Source: Rhizoctonia solani (lineage: Eukaryota > Basidiomycota > Agaricomycetes > Cantharellales > Ceratobasidiaceae). From it: a DNA stretch of 64,000 nucleotides. The translations under genes and the position numbers were made by a program. The notes beneath the pieces were generated by a model. The model did no database searches, had not been told where the DNA came from, and saw only the letters and a list, made by a program, of their open reading frames with translations. This document shows, in pieces, positions 10,951 to 24,521 of this stretch (position 1 is the first letter of the stretch; the number at the start of each line of letters is the position of its first letter). Where the stretch lies: the NCBI RefSeq assembly GCF_016906535.1, contig NC_057370.1, positions 2,294,001-2,358,000 on the forward strand. Reading direction: 5' to 3'.

Positions 10951-13000
10951 ATGGATGCTCTGACTGCTGCAGCAGACGCAATCAAACCTCTCGGCAGGGC
11001 CAAAAAGAGCTCAAAGAAACAAGCTAGTCAGGATCAAAGCCACAAAAGAAGCGCCCGGATGCTACTCTGCACTCGATAACGCCCGGGCTGACTACCTCGT
11101 TCGATGCGACCTGCCGCAACCGAGTCGAAAACACATGGTCCATATGCACACATTCGAGACAAGAAACTCAAAGCCAAACTTCACTCTCAGGTTGCTCAGG
11201 CTCTCAGGCAAAAGCTCTGCGCCAGGATGCCACGACTTGGTTGGCGGCAGAGCCTGGTGGAAAGATGGAAGTAGAGACGGAGCTGGAGCGCACATGGCGT
11301 ACGACACAGGCAGAGATCGTTGAAGCTGTTGGGTTCGATGTTGCGACTGGAAGAAGAGAGGGAAGTGGGACCTAGGTCCGTACCGAGTAAGGTATTCACG
11401 CAACGGACGGTACGTTTTGTATCAATTTAATAGCTTCAGGGCTATACTTAGATGACCTTTAGCCATATGGCCGTCGCTGGCCGAAGGGGGCATGTGAATA
11501 ACATCCGAATGGCAGGAGAATAAGATACATTCGGAAATTCAACTACGAGAAACGGTTAGGGACATAACGTGAGTCCAAGTGATATTATATCATTGTTAGT
11601 CGCTGATCGAAAGCCCGAACCAAGTTTTCTTCAAGACCATACATGTATGCTGTGGCCCAGAAAAATATGTCAACGGGAACGATGGTCGCCGAGCAAAGGA
11701 CTAAACTAGGGGCATGTAATGCGATGACCCAAAACATCCACAATGCGGTTATATACCTTGGTCATCAAAATGGTGAGTGGCCTTCTGGAAAATTATATTT
11801 TTGAGCATTGGATAAACATATTACCGCAGGCACGGTAGCGTTACACACACCCTCTACTCCAACTCCCCGTTCGCCTACAGGCCCATCTGGGCCCGATAAC
11901 ATCCCTCAGTGTGGACCCCAGCTCTGGGGGTCGGTATCTTGCGACCGCAGGTCAAGATTCTCGTGTTAAGATATGGGATTGTAGGAATTGGAAAGGGTGT
12001 GTTCGCGAATGGACCGTTCGTGGCGGGGCCCCAAGCGAAGTAGAATGGAGTAGAAAGGGTGGCTTGGTGTTATTGGTGGAGGATCTATCAATGTACGTGT
12101 TCTCTCTTGTAGTTATAGGCTACTGCTCAATCTTCTGCAGGTATATGCATCCCCTTCAGTCTATGCCCTGCCCCACATCCTAATTCAACTATTCCTCCGC
12201 ACTGTACCTTACCCATCCCATCCCTCATCGTCCGCTTGTGAGCATGCGTTTTTTGCCCCTTCCAAGATGCAATCGCCATTGGCCATGCGCGGGGCGTTAG
12301 TAGCATAGTCGTACCTGGCTCTGGAGAGGCAAACATCGACTCTTTCGAGGATGGTGTCTTTGAGAACAAGAAGGCTCGCCAAGAGAGAGAGGTCAGGAGC
12401 TTATTGGACAAGGTGCGTGTGAAATATCTGGTTCAAAAATACCTACCCAGACTTACGCACAATATTTCCCTTAGCTTCAGCCCGACATGATCACGCTTGA
12501 CCCAGAGTTTATGGGCCGGCTCGCCGAGCCGGGGCATGTGCCCTTTGCTACTCCAGAGCTACCCTTCAGGCAAAAGCCAAGGTTAGATCGACTCCGAGAT
12601 TTAGGAAAAGCGGACGAGTCTCCAGTATCAGAAGAAGAGGGAGGTGATGTCAATGCGGATGAAGGCGGCGAGCAAGCTAGTAGGCCAAAAGAGAAAGATA
12701 AATGAAGATGCGTGGAAAAGGCAAAAGCCTGAAGAGGTACCTCAGGAAAGAGGAAGAACGTTGTTGATCCTAGCACGGTACGCATGATCATCTTTTCCTT
12801 TTATCCTACCATCTCTGGATATCAACTCTTCACCTGCTGATGTAGCAATTGCTAACTTTGGTAATCTGTCCAGGTGGCTATACGAGAAAATAGCCAAAAT
12901 GCAGGCAGCTCGTAAGGCAGAGGCACGCCAGAAGGCCGGCTTACCTGAAAAAGAGCTACGACTGACTGCACTAGATCGTTTCAAAAGAAAAATCCAGTGA
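10951..13000 (+). pseudogene. UTP7: UTP7 (WDR46/BING4)-like, degenerate with internal deletion
   Basis: Utp7 is an essential WD40 protein of the small-subunit processome in the nucleolus. Recognisable pieces appear in the right order: start MDALTAAADAIKPLGRAKK, IRDKKLKAKLHSQVAQ, TELERTWRTTQAEIVEAVGF, KWDLGPYRVRYSRNGR, VAGRRGHV, EIQLRETVRDIT, VAEQRTKLGACNAMTQNIHN, GPITSLSVDPSSGGRYLATA, then QDAIAIGHARGVSSIVVPGS and a basic tail (MRGKGKSLKRYL, ALDRF) ending at TGA 12998-13000. They lie in different frames: at least five indels are needed, for example near 11355, 11520, 11640, 11860, 12700 and 12750. About 45 residues are absent between YAVAQK and STGTMVAEQ near 11660, where a WD blade should be. 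One-base shifts could be sequence error, but the loss of a blade argues for a pseudogene or a collapsed assembly. A working copy elsewhere would be expected. Confidence 0.7.
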
Positions 13001-13250
13001 TCAGTGATACATTGTCATTTTTTGCAATTTATTGTATTTTCTTATTCGATCTGCGTTCTGAGATCTTGCTATCACATTCTAGTCCAGGTAACCGATCAAA
13101 GCAATAAGTATTTCAGCGACTTGGGAGTTTATCATGAATATATTGGATATTGAAAGCCAGATTTGATTTCTTAATTCATTAGCATAATAGCAACTTAGAA
13201 AGCAATGTGTTTAATCGTACTCCATTGGTTAAGCTGAAGTGTGACGACGC
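13001..13250. other. Short AT-rich spacer
   Basis: 3' region of the UTP7 relic. No gene seen. Confidence 0.4.
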
Positions 13251-13254
13251 ATAT

Positions 13255-15070
13255 GACTACGCTACTGTAATGCTGCTGATTCCCAAGTTGACATCTTACT
13301 TCCGGAAGGAGAAGCACATGAGAAACATCGAAAGGACCACATGGTTCGTGTAAAAGACGCTATACAAATAGCATAGCATTCGAGGCTCGTTCCGATAACT
13401 GATAGGCAGAAGCTCTGCTGGCAATTATATGACGCTATTGACCAGCTCCCGTCCACCATGGTCCCACAATACGAAGCCATGCCTCTCCAAGTCCCCCTCC
13501 CACAGCTCTCAAAGCAAGACTTTGAACTCAAGATCGAAGGAGTGGGTCAATTGACCAAAACCCATTACAAGGTAGGCAGGCGGCATTCATAGCTAGCGCC
13601 AAGATCAATCATTTAGACAGGAGGATAGGTTACCTTGGGATCGAACCATGTACATGGCCAGTAACCGCAGTGTTTACACCGACTAAAGGCAGCATAGACG
13701 TTCGGTGGATCGAACTCAGTGAGGACCCTTTGTTGTGAACTACTTTGTTTCGTTCAAGCTCATACTACCAACGAACTATAGAGGCCCAAGTATATGAACG
13801 CGCACACACAACACATATCGCTGATGTTGAAGAAGTCAGCCAAGTTTTATTCCAATCCACCTCTATTGTATTCGGAACGGAGGATAATCCATCACATGAG
13901 ACTATTACTGAACCTCGCGTCCTCTCGCATGTCTTCAACGTGCCTAGTCACATGCCGAGTGCGCTCCAGTCGAAGCGCAAGTGAGTGAATAGATGCGAGA
14001 TTGAATGAAGAAGTAATGTGATTGGGACGGCCCAGACGCGCTCAAGTGATCTGGAAGCTCGTATTCAAAGTGTATCGCAAAGCTGGAGCTTTCAAGCGTA
14101 AGTAGATTGAAGGTCTTCTTACTGATGCGTCATTGGAATTTGGCCATGTTTTAGGGGACATCGCTCACGAGGCCAAATTTCCTGCAATCAAGAGCTACCT
14201 ACCTATCCCGGGCGTCGAGCACGAGGCTCCCTTAACAATAGGAGGAGATAGCCCCAAGGGTGATATTTCTTGGTTATTGGTGAGCTTTGTTGATATTGGT
14301 TAATACTCATAGCACTGGACTCAGTCAATTCTATTAGTACCTCCCAAGATCCTTGTACGCACCAGGGACACAACCAGGGCTTCCCTTGTGCTCACGGCGA
14401 AGCCTGGGCACTCAATCAAGTCTCAACTCCGATCCGTACAACTGGAGCTGACTGGTCAGTCCTGATTTAATGACCTAATCCTGTCCCCAGTCTCCAATCG
14501 ATTATTTGGTGATAGAGTATGTGGTTGCTTCTGGAGAACCTGATGTTCTCATTGATACACTTTATCGAAATAAAGTCGACACATCTGGAAGCAATATCGA
14601 GAGCAAAGAGGGTTGCTCTTTTGATTTCGATTTGGTTGTCCCGAGCAAATCAAGGTGACTATAATACCAAGCTCCGTTATCATTTTACGACGATCGTTAA
14701 TGATAATTGATTCAGCCCTGACTATACGGGAACATTTATGTCCGTACGTAGATCCATCATCTCGCCTGACGTCCATTCAAACTATGCACCGTTCTCAGGT
14801 GACGCACCGCCTTCAAGTCACCACAACATGGAAAGGCCGTTTGCTTGATAAAGTGACTAGCCATCCTGTTGTAATTGCGGCGCTCAGCCATTCGGAGAGG
14901 CAGCGAGCAATCGAAGAGGTGGCTCTGGTTGAAACAGCACCTTCTATAGCTCCGCCTTCCCTGAATGATGGTATGTAAGATAAATCAAGTATCAAGATGT
15001 ACACTGACATAGGCTAGACATCCCTCCACCATCTTATATTTCAACACAACGCCTGGTAAACGGGAGTTTC
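13255..15070 (+). CDS. Uncharacterised multi-exon gene, possibly arrestin-like
   Basis: A series of coding-like blocks separated by short introns, function uncertain. In order: VDILLPEGEAHEKHRKDHMV near 13280, MVPQYEAMPLQVPLPQLS near 13460 followed by a GTAGGC donor, VSQVLFQSTSIVFGTED near 13830, VIWKLVFKVYRKAGAFKR near 14050-14100, AKFPAIKSYLPIPGVEHEAP near 14175, PPKILVRTRDTTRASLVLTA near 14345, a Val/Tyr-rich strand around 14515, then DYTGTFMSVR and VTHRLQVTTTWKGRLLDKV near 14800. The mix of beta strands, a late TGTFMSVR segment and a final strand ahead of a disordered tail resembles fungal arrestin-like proteins, but the resemblance is weak. Frames change between some blocks without clean splice sites, so indels are likely. 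Start and stop are not fixed. Confidence 0.3.
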
Positions 15071-15343
15071 GTAACTCTCATGGCTCATCACATGAAGACG
15101 AAATGTCCTCAATCTCATACCGGTCGAACATAGATACCCCCACTACTGGGAGTGTCGTTCATAGCACAGCCGGGTAAAGACCCCGAGCCAGCGACCCGCA
15201 GGATTAAATCACACTGAATTATATAGGGTCATGTGGTCTTATTTGATACTGTAGATGCCAAAGGTGTTGTCTCATTAGGATTAGTTTAGGACTCTATAAC
15301 ACTACGAAGCGACATAGCAATAACGAGCTAAAGTACAGCAAAA

Positions 15344-17228
<1,885 letters not shown>

Positions 17229-17240
17229 CGCAGATGTCAA

Positions 17241-17286
17241 ACGAAAAATTATCAGGGTAAGAAACGAAAAATTATCAGGGTAAGAA
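17241..17286. repeat. 23-bp tandem repeat just upstream of the IDH1 start
   Basis: The unit acgaaaaattatcagggtaa plus gaa occurs twice in direct succession at 17241-17263 and 17264-17286. It lies 13 bp upstream of the IDH1 ATG, so within its 5' leader. Confidence 0.9.
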
Positions 17287-17289
17287 ATG

Positions 17290-20009
17290 GAAGGATCCGT
17301 CTGTGGAGTGATGCCAGGGCTCGGGTGAAAACGCTTCACCTTTCCGACGATCACCATATCTTATCAGATTAGGCATTGATCCCATCACGTGCTCAAATTC
17401 AAGCGCCGTTGTCGACCTTCTGTCTCGTTACGCACCACCTGCCAGAGAAATCACAAATGTGATGCGAAATTGATCGACGAACTTGTCAATACGTGAATCG
17501 GACATCCCGATACAAACACCGTCTCCAGCCGGGGACCGAGGGCTCCGAGGGCCCCCAAGCCGAGCGAGACTGGGCTTTGGCGGAAACATGCGCAGAACTC
17601 TAGCTTGCCATCGGAGCTGCGCCGAATAGACTCCCCTCGTTCCAATCTAACCATTTCCTACTGTGTATTCGTTTATATGTTCTAAAATGAGCCCCCTCAT
17701 TCGCTAGTCGAGCAAGATACGAGTATGTCCGTTGGTGATGGCTGACATTTAGTGTATGAGTTACCAAGGCACGCCGCACTACTTTTGGTAATCATTCGTC
17801 TCAGAGCTAACTGTATCCTGGTAAGGCGCTAACACTCGGCTCAGAAGCCCGGTAAGCCTGATTTGTGACATTGTTTACACCTGCCGTACTGATTCGTGAT
17901 ATGAATTCCGATAAGTTCGGTACCCTCATGCTCCCATGCATATGTATGCGACAAAGCCTGCGTATACATAGCTTGAAACCAGCTATGGCCTATTTATATT
18001 TATTTGTATATTCTCGGACTATTCGCATGCGTGCACATAGGACGAGTTAATCCATCAATCGAACTACCCGCTGTGCCTCCACTGCCTCGCACAATTCCAG
18101 TGCAATGGATCTTGTTGGCATTCAACACGTACAACGCGGTATAACGCAAACATAACCAAATTAATTGCGCGACAGCGCCAGGAGCAAGCCCAAGAATGAT
18201 CATCATGCATCGTATTCGGAATTGCGAGGGGCAAGGGAGCTACCACCTCTCGTTACCCGCTCTTTTGTACGAAAGAGAGATGTGCATGGGTCACATGTGC
18301 ACGAGTTGAGACCGTTAGCAATATCCGCAACTGTTGTGGCCACGTTTCTTCGTGGAACTGTCCCATCTTGAACGGTAATAGAGTTGGACCAGAGGATTCG
18401 GGAGGTAGTCCGTTTGGTTGTCCTAGAGCCGCTTCCCACATGGTCATCGGGAAGAGGCTAACCACTAAACTTCATTAGCTGTTCACGGGTAGGCATAATT
18501 AGGGGTAACATAATTAAGCCTGACAACAGAATAGTGTATATAGAATCTGATATCTTACGGCTCGCCGTCTCAATCACGGTCATGCGCGCTAGCGAATCAA
18601 TTGAAGTTATTCAACGTGTAATTATATTACTGGCATCTAGACATATGTATGGTCCAATATTCTACATTGAATCACGCCCCGGGCCCATAGGTATACAGAG
18701 CGGATGCCTGAAAAAGATCGGACGTGAAATTTCGCGGTACATCCCAGAATGGAAGTGGGCTCATGTCATTGATCCTGCCCGATCCCCAAAGCCGGCAGGC
18801 ATCGATATATAGCTGTTCGGCACCGGGTTGTACGGGTATACACCATAGGTATGATTTGAGCTTGAAATTTTCAGCTCTTGTGTGCAAGCTCCAGTAACAA
18901 CGTTGATTTGGGCTCTGATTGCGTTGGAAGTGTGCGATTGCCTCTAGCTAAGAAGACGGACTGTCCATTCATCGTAGCCCGTAGGTGGAACGAGGGTATC
19001 AATGACGCCTTAATTACGATGAGGATCACTCCTACTCACTTCCCATCGACATTTTTGGCTTGGCTCGCAAGTCCTCGTTGTCGAACCCACGGGAATGTCA
19101 ACGTATTCCGAATTGAACTGCGGTCCTGTGCTTCCCTGGCATTACAAGCCATCACCCGTAAAGGCATCGGCTGAATATGTGTTGGAGCTCGACGACTCCA
19201 GTGGGTTGGCCAACAACTGAACAATTCTAGACATCATGTTTGAGAAAATTTGGGTGGCCTCTGAATCAAAGGTCTGTGGCCGATCTTGAGTGGCCGCGTT
19301 CCAGAAGACGACAAATCAAGTCGCCGGTTAGCGATCTCGTGAATTGGCCATGAAGGCTAGACCCGCCTCACAAAACAAGTATATGTGCTAGAAACAAATA
19401 AAGCTGCACCCCCGGCAAGTTGCTGGAGATGTTGATAACCACGCATATATGACCTCAGGCAGGGAGCCAGAAGGCACCGAAGAGGCACTCGATGACAAGA
19501 TGAACACAGGCTTCGAGGATCTAGGGTAAAAATGGCAGTCTGTGACTGTAGACATGGGCGTAATGTCGGATGGCCAGGCGATTTTTGGCTGGGTTCGGAA
19601 GGAGTCTGCCGGTCGGAGGACCAAAGGAGCAGATTGGTGATCTAACTGTAAAATTTTCATTGGGCTATCGCGAGGAACGCGTTGACAGCCACTGATGTCT
19701 TTTGGAGTCGTTGTGGGTAGATCATCGAGGTGCTGTCCGAGAACAGGAGCCATGACAAGGCACTGCAAGGCCGATCGTGTAAGGAGGCGTGCAAACTTAG
19801 ACACACGAACTAGGGACAGCTTGATGGTTCCGGCTGATTGGTTTCAAATTTCCTTTTTTAATTGGTAGGTGGCGCCTAAATATTCGAAGCCTCACTACGC
19901 TATTGCTTGCCCTTGGATGGTTGAGCGCATGTGACTCGCCTTGTCAATTCAGATTTGAACCGGCCCACCACTTCACCAGCCCCTCTTGAACCACCGTACC
20001 CGGCTCTGG
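17290..20009. other. Gene-poor region 17.3-20.0 kb
   Basis: No supported gene. Open frames at 18203-18465 (-), 18534-18812 (+) and 19388-19804 (-) lack ATG starts, splice partners or known motifs. The last one, with a GTG opening, is rich in Ser/Thr/Pro and could be chance. The stretch divides the IDH1 upstream side from the transcription factor. Confidence 0.4.
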
Positions 20010-23000
20010 ATGGAGCAATCTCATACTCAGTCTACTGCATCTTCGACACCTCTCCAATACCCATCCCCTCAAGTCGCCAACACGGCCGCAGCCACTACAT
20101 CATCAACGGCACTGCCGTCAACAAGCGCAAGGCTGACAATGAGCCTGGCACAAATGGACAGGTCGGAAAGAAGAAGGCCCGCACCCGAGTTAGTTATTCG
20201 TGCTCGGAGTGCCATCGCAGGAAGCAAAAGGTAGATGGCTTCATTCTGAACGAGTCACACTTTGGCTGATGCATATGTAGTGCGACCGACAAGTGCCGTG
20301 TTCGCATGTGAGTCTGCTTACTTGCTATCCTTTGCTTGGTCCCTGCACACGCATCTGACTCATCTGTCCAAGTGCATCGCCCGTCGTGTTCCTGAGCTAT
20401 GCAAGAATTACACGCCTGGCAAGGGAGAGGGAGACCTCAACCTGCGCATTGCTCGCTTAGAACAAATTATCGAAATGGCACTACCTCACATCAGTGCTTC
20501 CGTATCGATCAGCTCGTCTGGAGAAATTGTTTCTCCCCAACAGGGCCAACATAGCTTCTCCCGGTCAGCCTCCCCCTCGAATGAGACAGACGAGGGAATT
20601 GCTACCGGGACAACCCTAGATATCGCAGCAGGGACTCTGCAATCAGGTAAATGGTATGGTGCCAGTGCTCTTGGGAGCGTGAGCGTTGTCCCTATTCTCG
20701 AGCAGCTCCAGCACAATGGCATTTCAACCGGGCGTCCCCCTACTTTGGACGACATACAGCAACCAACCGCTGCTGAAAAACTCAAGTCTCTTGTTCAGGA
20801 GTGTGGCGTTCCTCCTCATAAGCTCGCTGAGCTTGTCCAAGATCTTCCACCCAAATCTGTTGCCGACACACTAGTCGACTTTTATTTTACTCACATAAAC
20901 TACACCCGATACCCCTTGTATGAGCCAGCTTTTCGAGTAAGCTATGATTCCATATGGACGAACGGCGTACGAGTTTCCCCCAGTGACGCAAGATTCCTCC
21001 CTCTTCTATTTGTGGTGATGGCCACAGCTGCGCGGCTCGCGCCAGAACACATTGCTGGTGACTTACGAACTCGCCGTGTTACTAGCCTGAGGTATTATTG
21101 GTCCTGTAAGTCAGCATATTCTCGGGGGATTTACGCCGCTTTTATTCATGCAAATACCCCAGCGCGCCGTACATTAACGCTGGCGTCCGCAATTCAAAAT
21201 GAGAGTTTAGAGTTATTGCTCGCTCGACTTCTGGTAGGTTCTGATATTCCAAATAATAATCAACCTCTCAATCTTTGCATTTCGCTAGAGTGCGCGCTTC
21301 TTGATATTTGATCGTCGAATTACTGAATGCTGGAGCCAGCTCGGTGCTGCCGTTCGCACGGCGCATGCACTTGGGTTGCACCGCGATGGTGCCAAACTGG
21401 TTAGTTGACCAATTATTTTGAGACCCCATCGAGCTTGACACTTTCGAGGGGTTTGGGCTTTAGGGCCTAGATCCGTTTCAGACAGAATATCGCCGACGAA
21501 TTTGGTCAGTTCTTTGCGTGATGGATTAATGAATATTATCTTGACATATGTCTTCAATAGGTCTTACTTGTACCATGCAGATCGTACCCATGCACTTCTC
21601 CTGGGTCGACCGCACTCCATTCAGGATGACTATACAGACACTCTACCTCCAATGAATATCGAGGACTCGGAGCTTCTCATTGCGACTTCTTCGCCACTGA
21701 GACCGCACCCGTTGTCTCAACCGACGCATATGACCTTCGTGATCTTGAGGCATCAACTGGCGAAGATTATTGGACATATTGTCCATCATTTCCAATTTGT
21801 CCGTAGTCATTTGAGGTACCAGGAAGTACTAAACTTGGACAACGAGCTGCAGCAATTTGTCGCAGCACTCCCGCCGCATTATAGTCTGGATCCTGACACT
21901 AGCTTGGATACCGTATTGGATTTCCTACCGGTCCATCGATTCCTTATTGTTACCGAGGTTTACTTTGTGCGCATAAGTCTTCATCGGCCGTATTTGCTCC
22001 GCAAATTGGACTCGGACCGGTTCAACTTTTCTCGAAAGGCGTGTTTCGATTCCGCTCGACGCGATTTTGAAGCTCGCCAGGCTTTCAAAGCAACGACCCA
22101 CAAAACCATTTTGGATAGCCTAGGCGGGGCTTACCGTGAATTCCAAGCCGCAATGATTTCGGGGATCGCGCTCTTGATCGAACCGCAGAGCGAAGAGAGC
22201 TTTGCACGGAGGCGTGTGCTCGACACCTTTATCAAGTAAGTTCGCTTTCTTGTACTTACGTCTTATTTAATCTCCATGGTATTTGCAGCCAATACGGAAG
22301 TAGTTCGGAGGTTGATTCTACTACTCGACGCGAGCTTGCGATTATCGAGCTCCTTCGTAAACGCTCTTTAGAAATTAGGAGACCCCACCAATGTGGACGG
22401 CGTAGAGGGCAAACAGGGAAGTCCTACAACTGAGGAGAATGCCAAATTACTCCTTGATCTTAACCGGGGCGGATCCGCAGTTACGCGGGGCCGCGCGGGT
22501 TCCACTGCTTCTACTCGTCCCATGTCCACGACACCTGGTCACACGCTCGGTGCTACTACTCCTTCGAGCTCTGCATCTCCGTATATGCATCACCCATCCC
22601 CTGCCATTGGACCGTTTTCCGGCCCGATCAATCTCGCAACTATTTGAACCTCGATCACCGAGTTTCCAGCGACCAAAGCATAATTGGCAACGTTCACTCC
22701 TCCCCAATCGCATGCCGTGGTTCCTGGCGGATCACCCTCCGATTCCTCAACTTCGGAAGAAGCAGCCCAAACACTACTCGATAATTGGCTTAACCAATCA
22801 ACTACCGCCGAAGTTGGGTTTGATGGTGTGTCTGCGAGTGATGCAGCCTGGGCTGGGGGGTCAGACTATGGTGCAGTGAATGGGGGTGTTCCTGGGCTGG
22901 GGGATCTCGCCAACCAAGAATTTGTTGGTTCGTTGATTGGCACCATCGGTGGGCTTGACACTCCATCGCTGCACGCGGGTGGGGTCGATAGCTCTGATTG

Positions 23001-23052
23001 GGTGTACTGGGATGCGCTAGTTAACGAGATCCGCAACAGTAGTTCGTCATGA
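20010..23052 (+). CDS. Zn2Cys6 fungal transcription factor with Fungal_trans domain
   Basis: Nuclear DNA-binding regulator; target genes unknown. From ATG 20010 (MEQSHTQSTASSTPLQYPSP) a low-complexity leader runs to NKRKADNEPGTNGQVGKKKA, but this needs a frame change around 20095-20130. The binuclear cluster is assembled over two introns: YSCSECHRRKQK up to 20230, CDRQVPCSH at 20280-20307, then CIARRVPELC from 20373, giving CX2CX6CX5CX2CX8C. A linker follows (DLNLRIARLEQIIEMA, a short coiled coil). The middle domain has YTRYPLYEPAFR, then FDRRITECWSQLGAAVRTAH and LGLHRDGAKL, YRRRIWSYLYHADRTHALLL and RPHSIQDDY, typical of fungal_trans. The acidic Ser-rich tail ends DALVNEIRNSSSS with TGA at 23050-23052. 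A shift near 22380 and two stops at 22645-22682 interrupt the tail, so there is an unseen intron or more indels. Confidence 0.88.
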
Positions 23053-23339
23053 TTATGATTCTTTGTTTTATTTAACTTAGGTACGCAAACTGATTCCCAA
23101 ATATGCTCGGTCCTCGGGCGCAAGTGTGGCCTTCTCTTTTCATTTTGTTCATGTATTTTTGTATTTTTATGTTCAAACCTACGACGTACCAATAAAACGG
23201 CATGAAATTATCTCTTCTTGTTTTCAGATGTTTGTTGCGAGCGTGGTACCTAATGTGGTATATTGGAATGATCAGAACCGGCGCTTGTGCTTAGCCAAGG
23301 CACGACCTCGATTTCCCATTACTTCTGACTTACCACGAT

Positions 23340-24227
23340 ATGTCCATGAAATCCATCAACCGATTCCTTTACGGTCCTACCCCAGAGGAGAAAGTACGGG
23401 CTTGGCAGCAGAAGCTGAGAACTGAACAGAGGCAACTGGACAAGGAAATTCGGCAGGTATGTGGCAATCAGTGTTGCCCAATTATCCCCAAGTTGATCAC
23501 CAATGTCAGCTCGATACAGCCACCGCAAAGGCACGCACCACGCTCAAGCAACTTGCGACCAAGGGGGATGTCAAGTCGGCTCGTGTTTTGGCTAAGGAAG
23601 TCGTGAGGAGTAATAAACAAAAGGATCGCCTACACGTGAGCAAAGCGCGGCTTGGGTCTATTGGTGTTCAGCTGCAACATCAGATGGGTGAGTGCTTCGA
23701 GGGTTGGGTATATTAGAGGTTACATTGATATATAACTTGGCACATGTTAGCTATGGTCAAGGTCACAGGCTCGCTCCAAAAATCCACTGAAATCATGAAA
23801 CTCAGTAATTCCCTCGTCAAGTTGCCTCAAATTAGTGCTGCCATGCGGGAGATGACCATGGAGATGACCAAGGTATATCGTTAATAATAATGATATTTAA
23901 CACTATCATCATCACAAAATAGGCTGGTATTATGGAAGAAATGTTGGACGAGACTTTGGAAGGTTTCGACGAGGACGAGGAATTGGAAGAGGAGGCAGAC
24001 GAGGAAGTAGAGAAGGTCTTATTCGAACTAACTGATGGGAAACTTGGTCAAGCCGGGAAAGTGGGCGGAGAGCTTCCGGTAGGTGGATTTTTGAGCACTT
24101 CGGTGTGGGTTGTGAGTAACGCTCCCCTTTGTTGGAACAGACCACCGAAGATGCCGAGGAAGAAGACGAGCAAGATCGCGAGATGGAGCGTATGCGCCAG
24201 CAACTACAAGCACATCTCAGTAGCTGA
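23340..24227 (+). CDS. VPS24: VPS24 (CHMP3) ESCRT-III subunit
   Basis: Core ESCRT-III protein that polymerises with Snf7 and Vps2 on endosomes for multivesicular-body formation. Five exons join in frame: 23340-23456, 23510-23687, 23751-23872, 23923-24078, 24141-24227, giving 218 residues, close to the 222 of human CHMP3. The N-terminus INRFLYGPTPEEKVRAWQQK fits the Vps24 pattern (G-P-x-P-x-E-x-R-x-W) rather than Vps2. The basic helical hairpin includes SKARLGSIGVQLQHQMAMVK, VTGSLQKSTEIMKL and LPQISAAMREMTMEMTKAGI. The acidic regulatory part has MLDETLEGFDEDEELEEEAD, and the last exon ends in a MIM1-like helix EMERMRQQLQAHL for Vps4 binding. No indels. It lies 294 bp upstream of CTNNBL1 on the same strand. 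Confidence 0.93.
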
Positions 24228-24521
24228 ATAGTATCTATCACATGCGAATATTTACGCTGTCACTCTTATTTATTGTGCCGGATGGGCTAGATGTACGAAT
24301 ATACTTGAATTACTTGACCCGTGGCGGTGTTGTTTATACTTTGAGCTAAGCGCCAAAGGATGGCTTCGAGTGGTTGAACACGACTGGCTTCAGCTCAAAC
24401 TTGCCCGGGTATCCAGTGTTCTCAGCCAATATCACGACCGTAACACCAAAATATATTTTCTGATTTGCCAATATACCGTAGCGCCTGGATATCACTTGCA
24501 ATTTAGATAATAATAGGAATC

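Noticed and set aside
18203..18465. Minus-strand frames considered as a pheromone or receptor fragment
   Set aside because: No CaaX end, TM pattern or splice partner.
19388..19804. 138-codon minus-strand frame
   Set aside because: Opens with GTG, no homologue, no introns, composition not gene-like; too weak to list.
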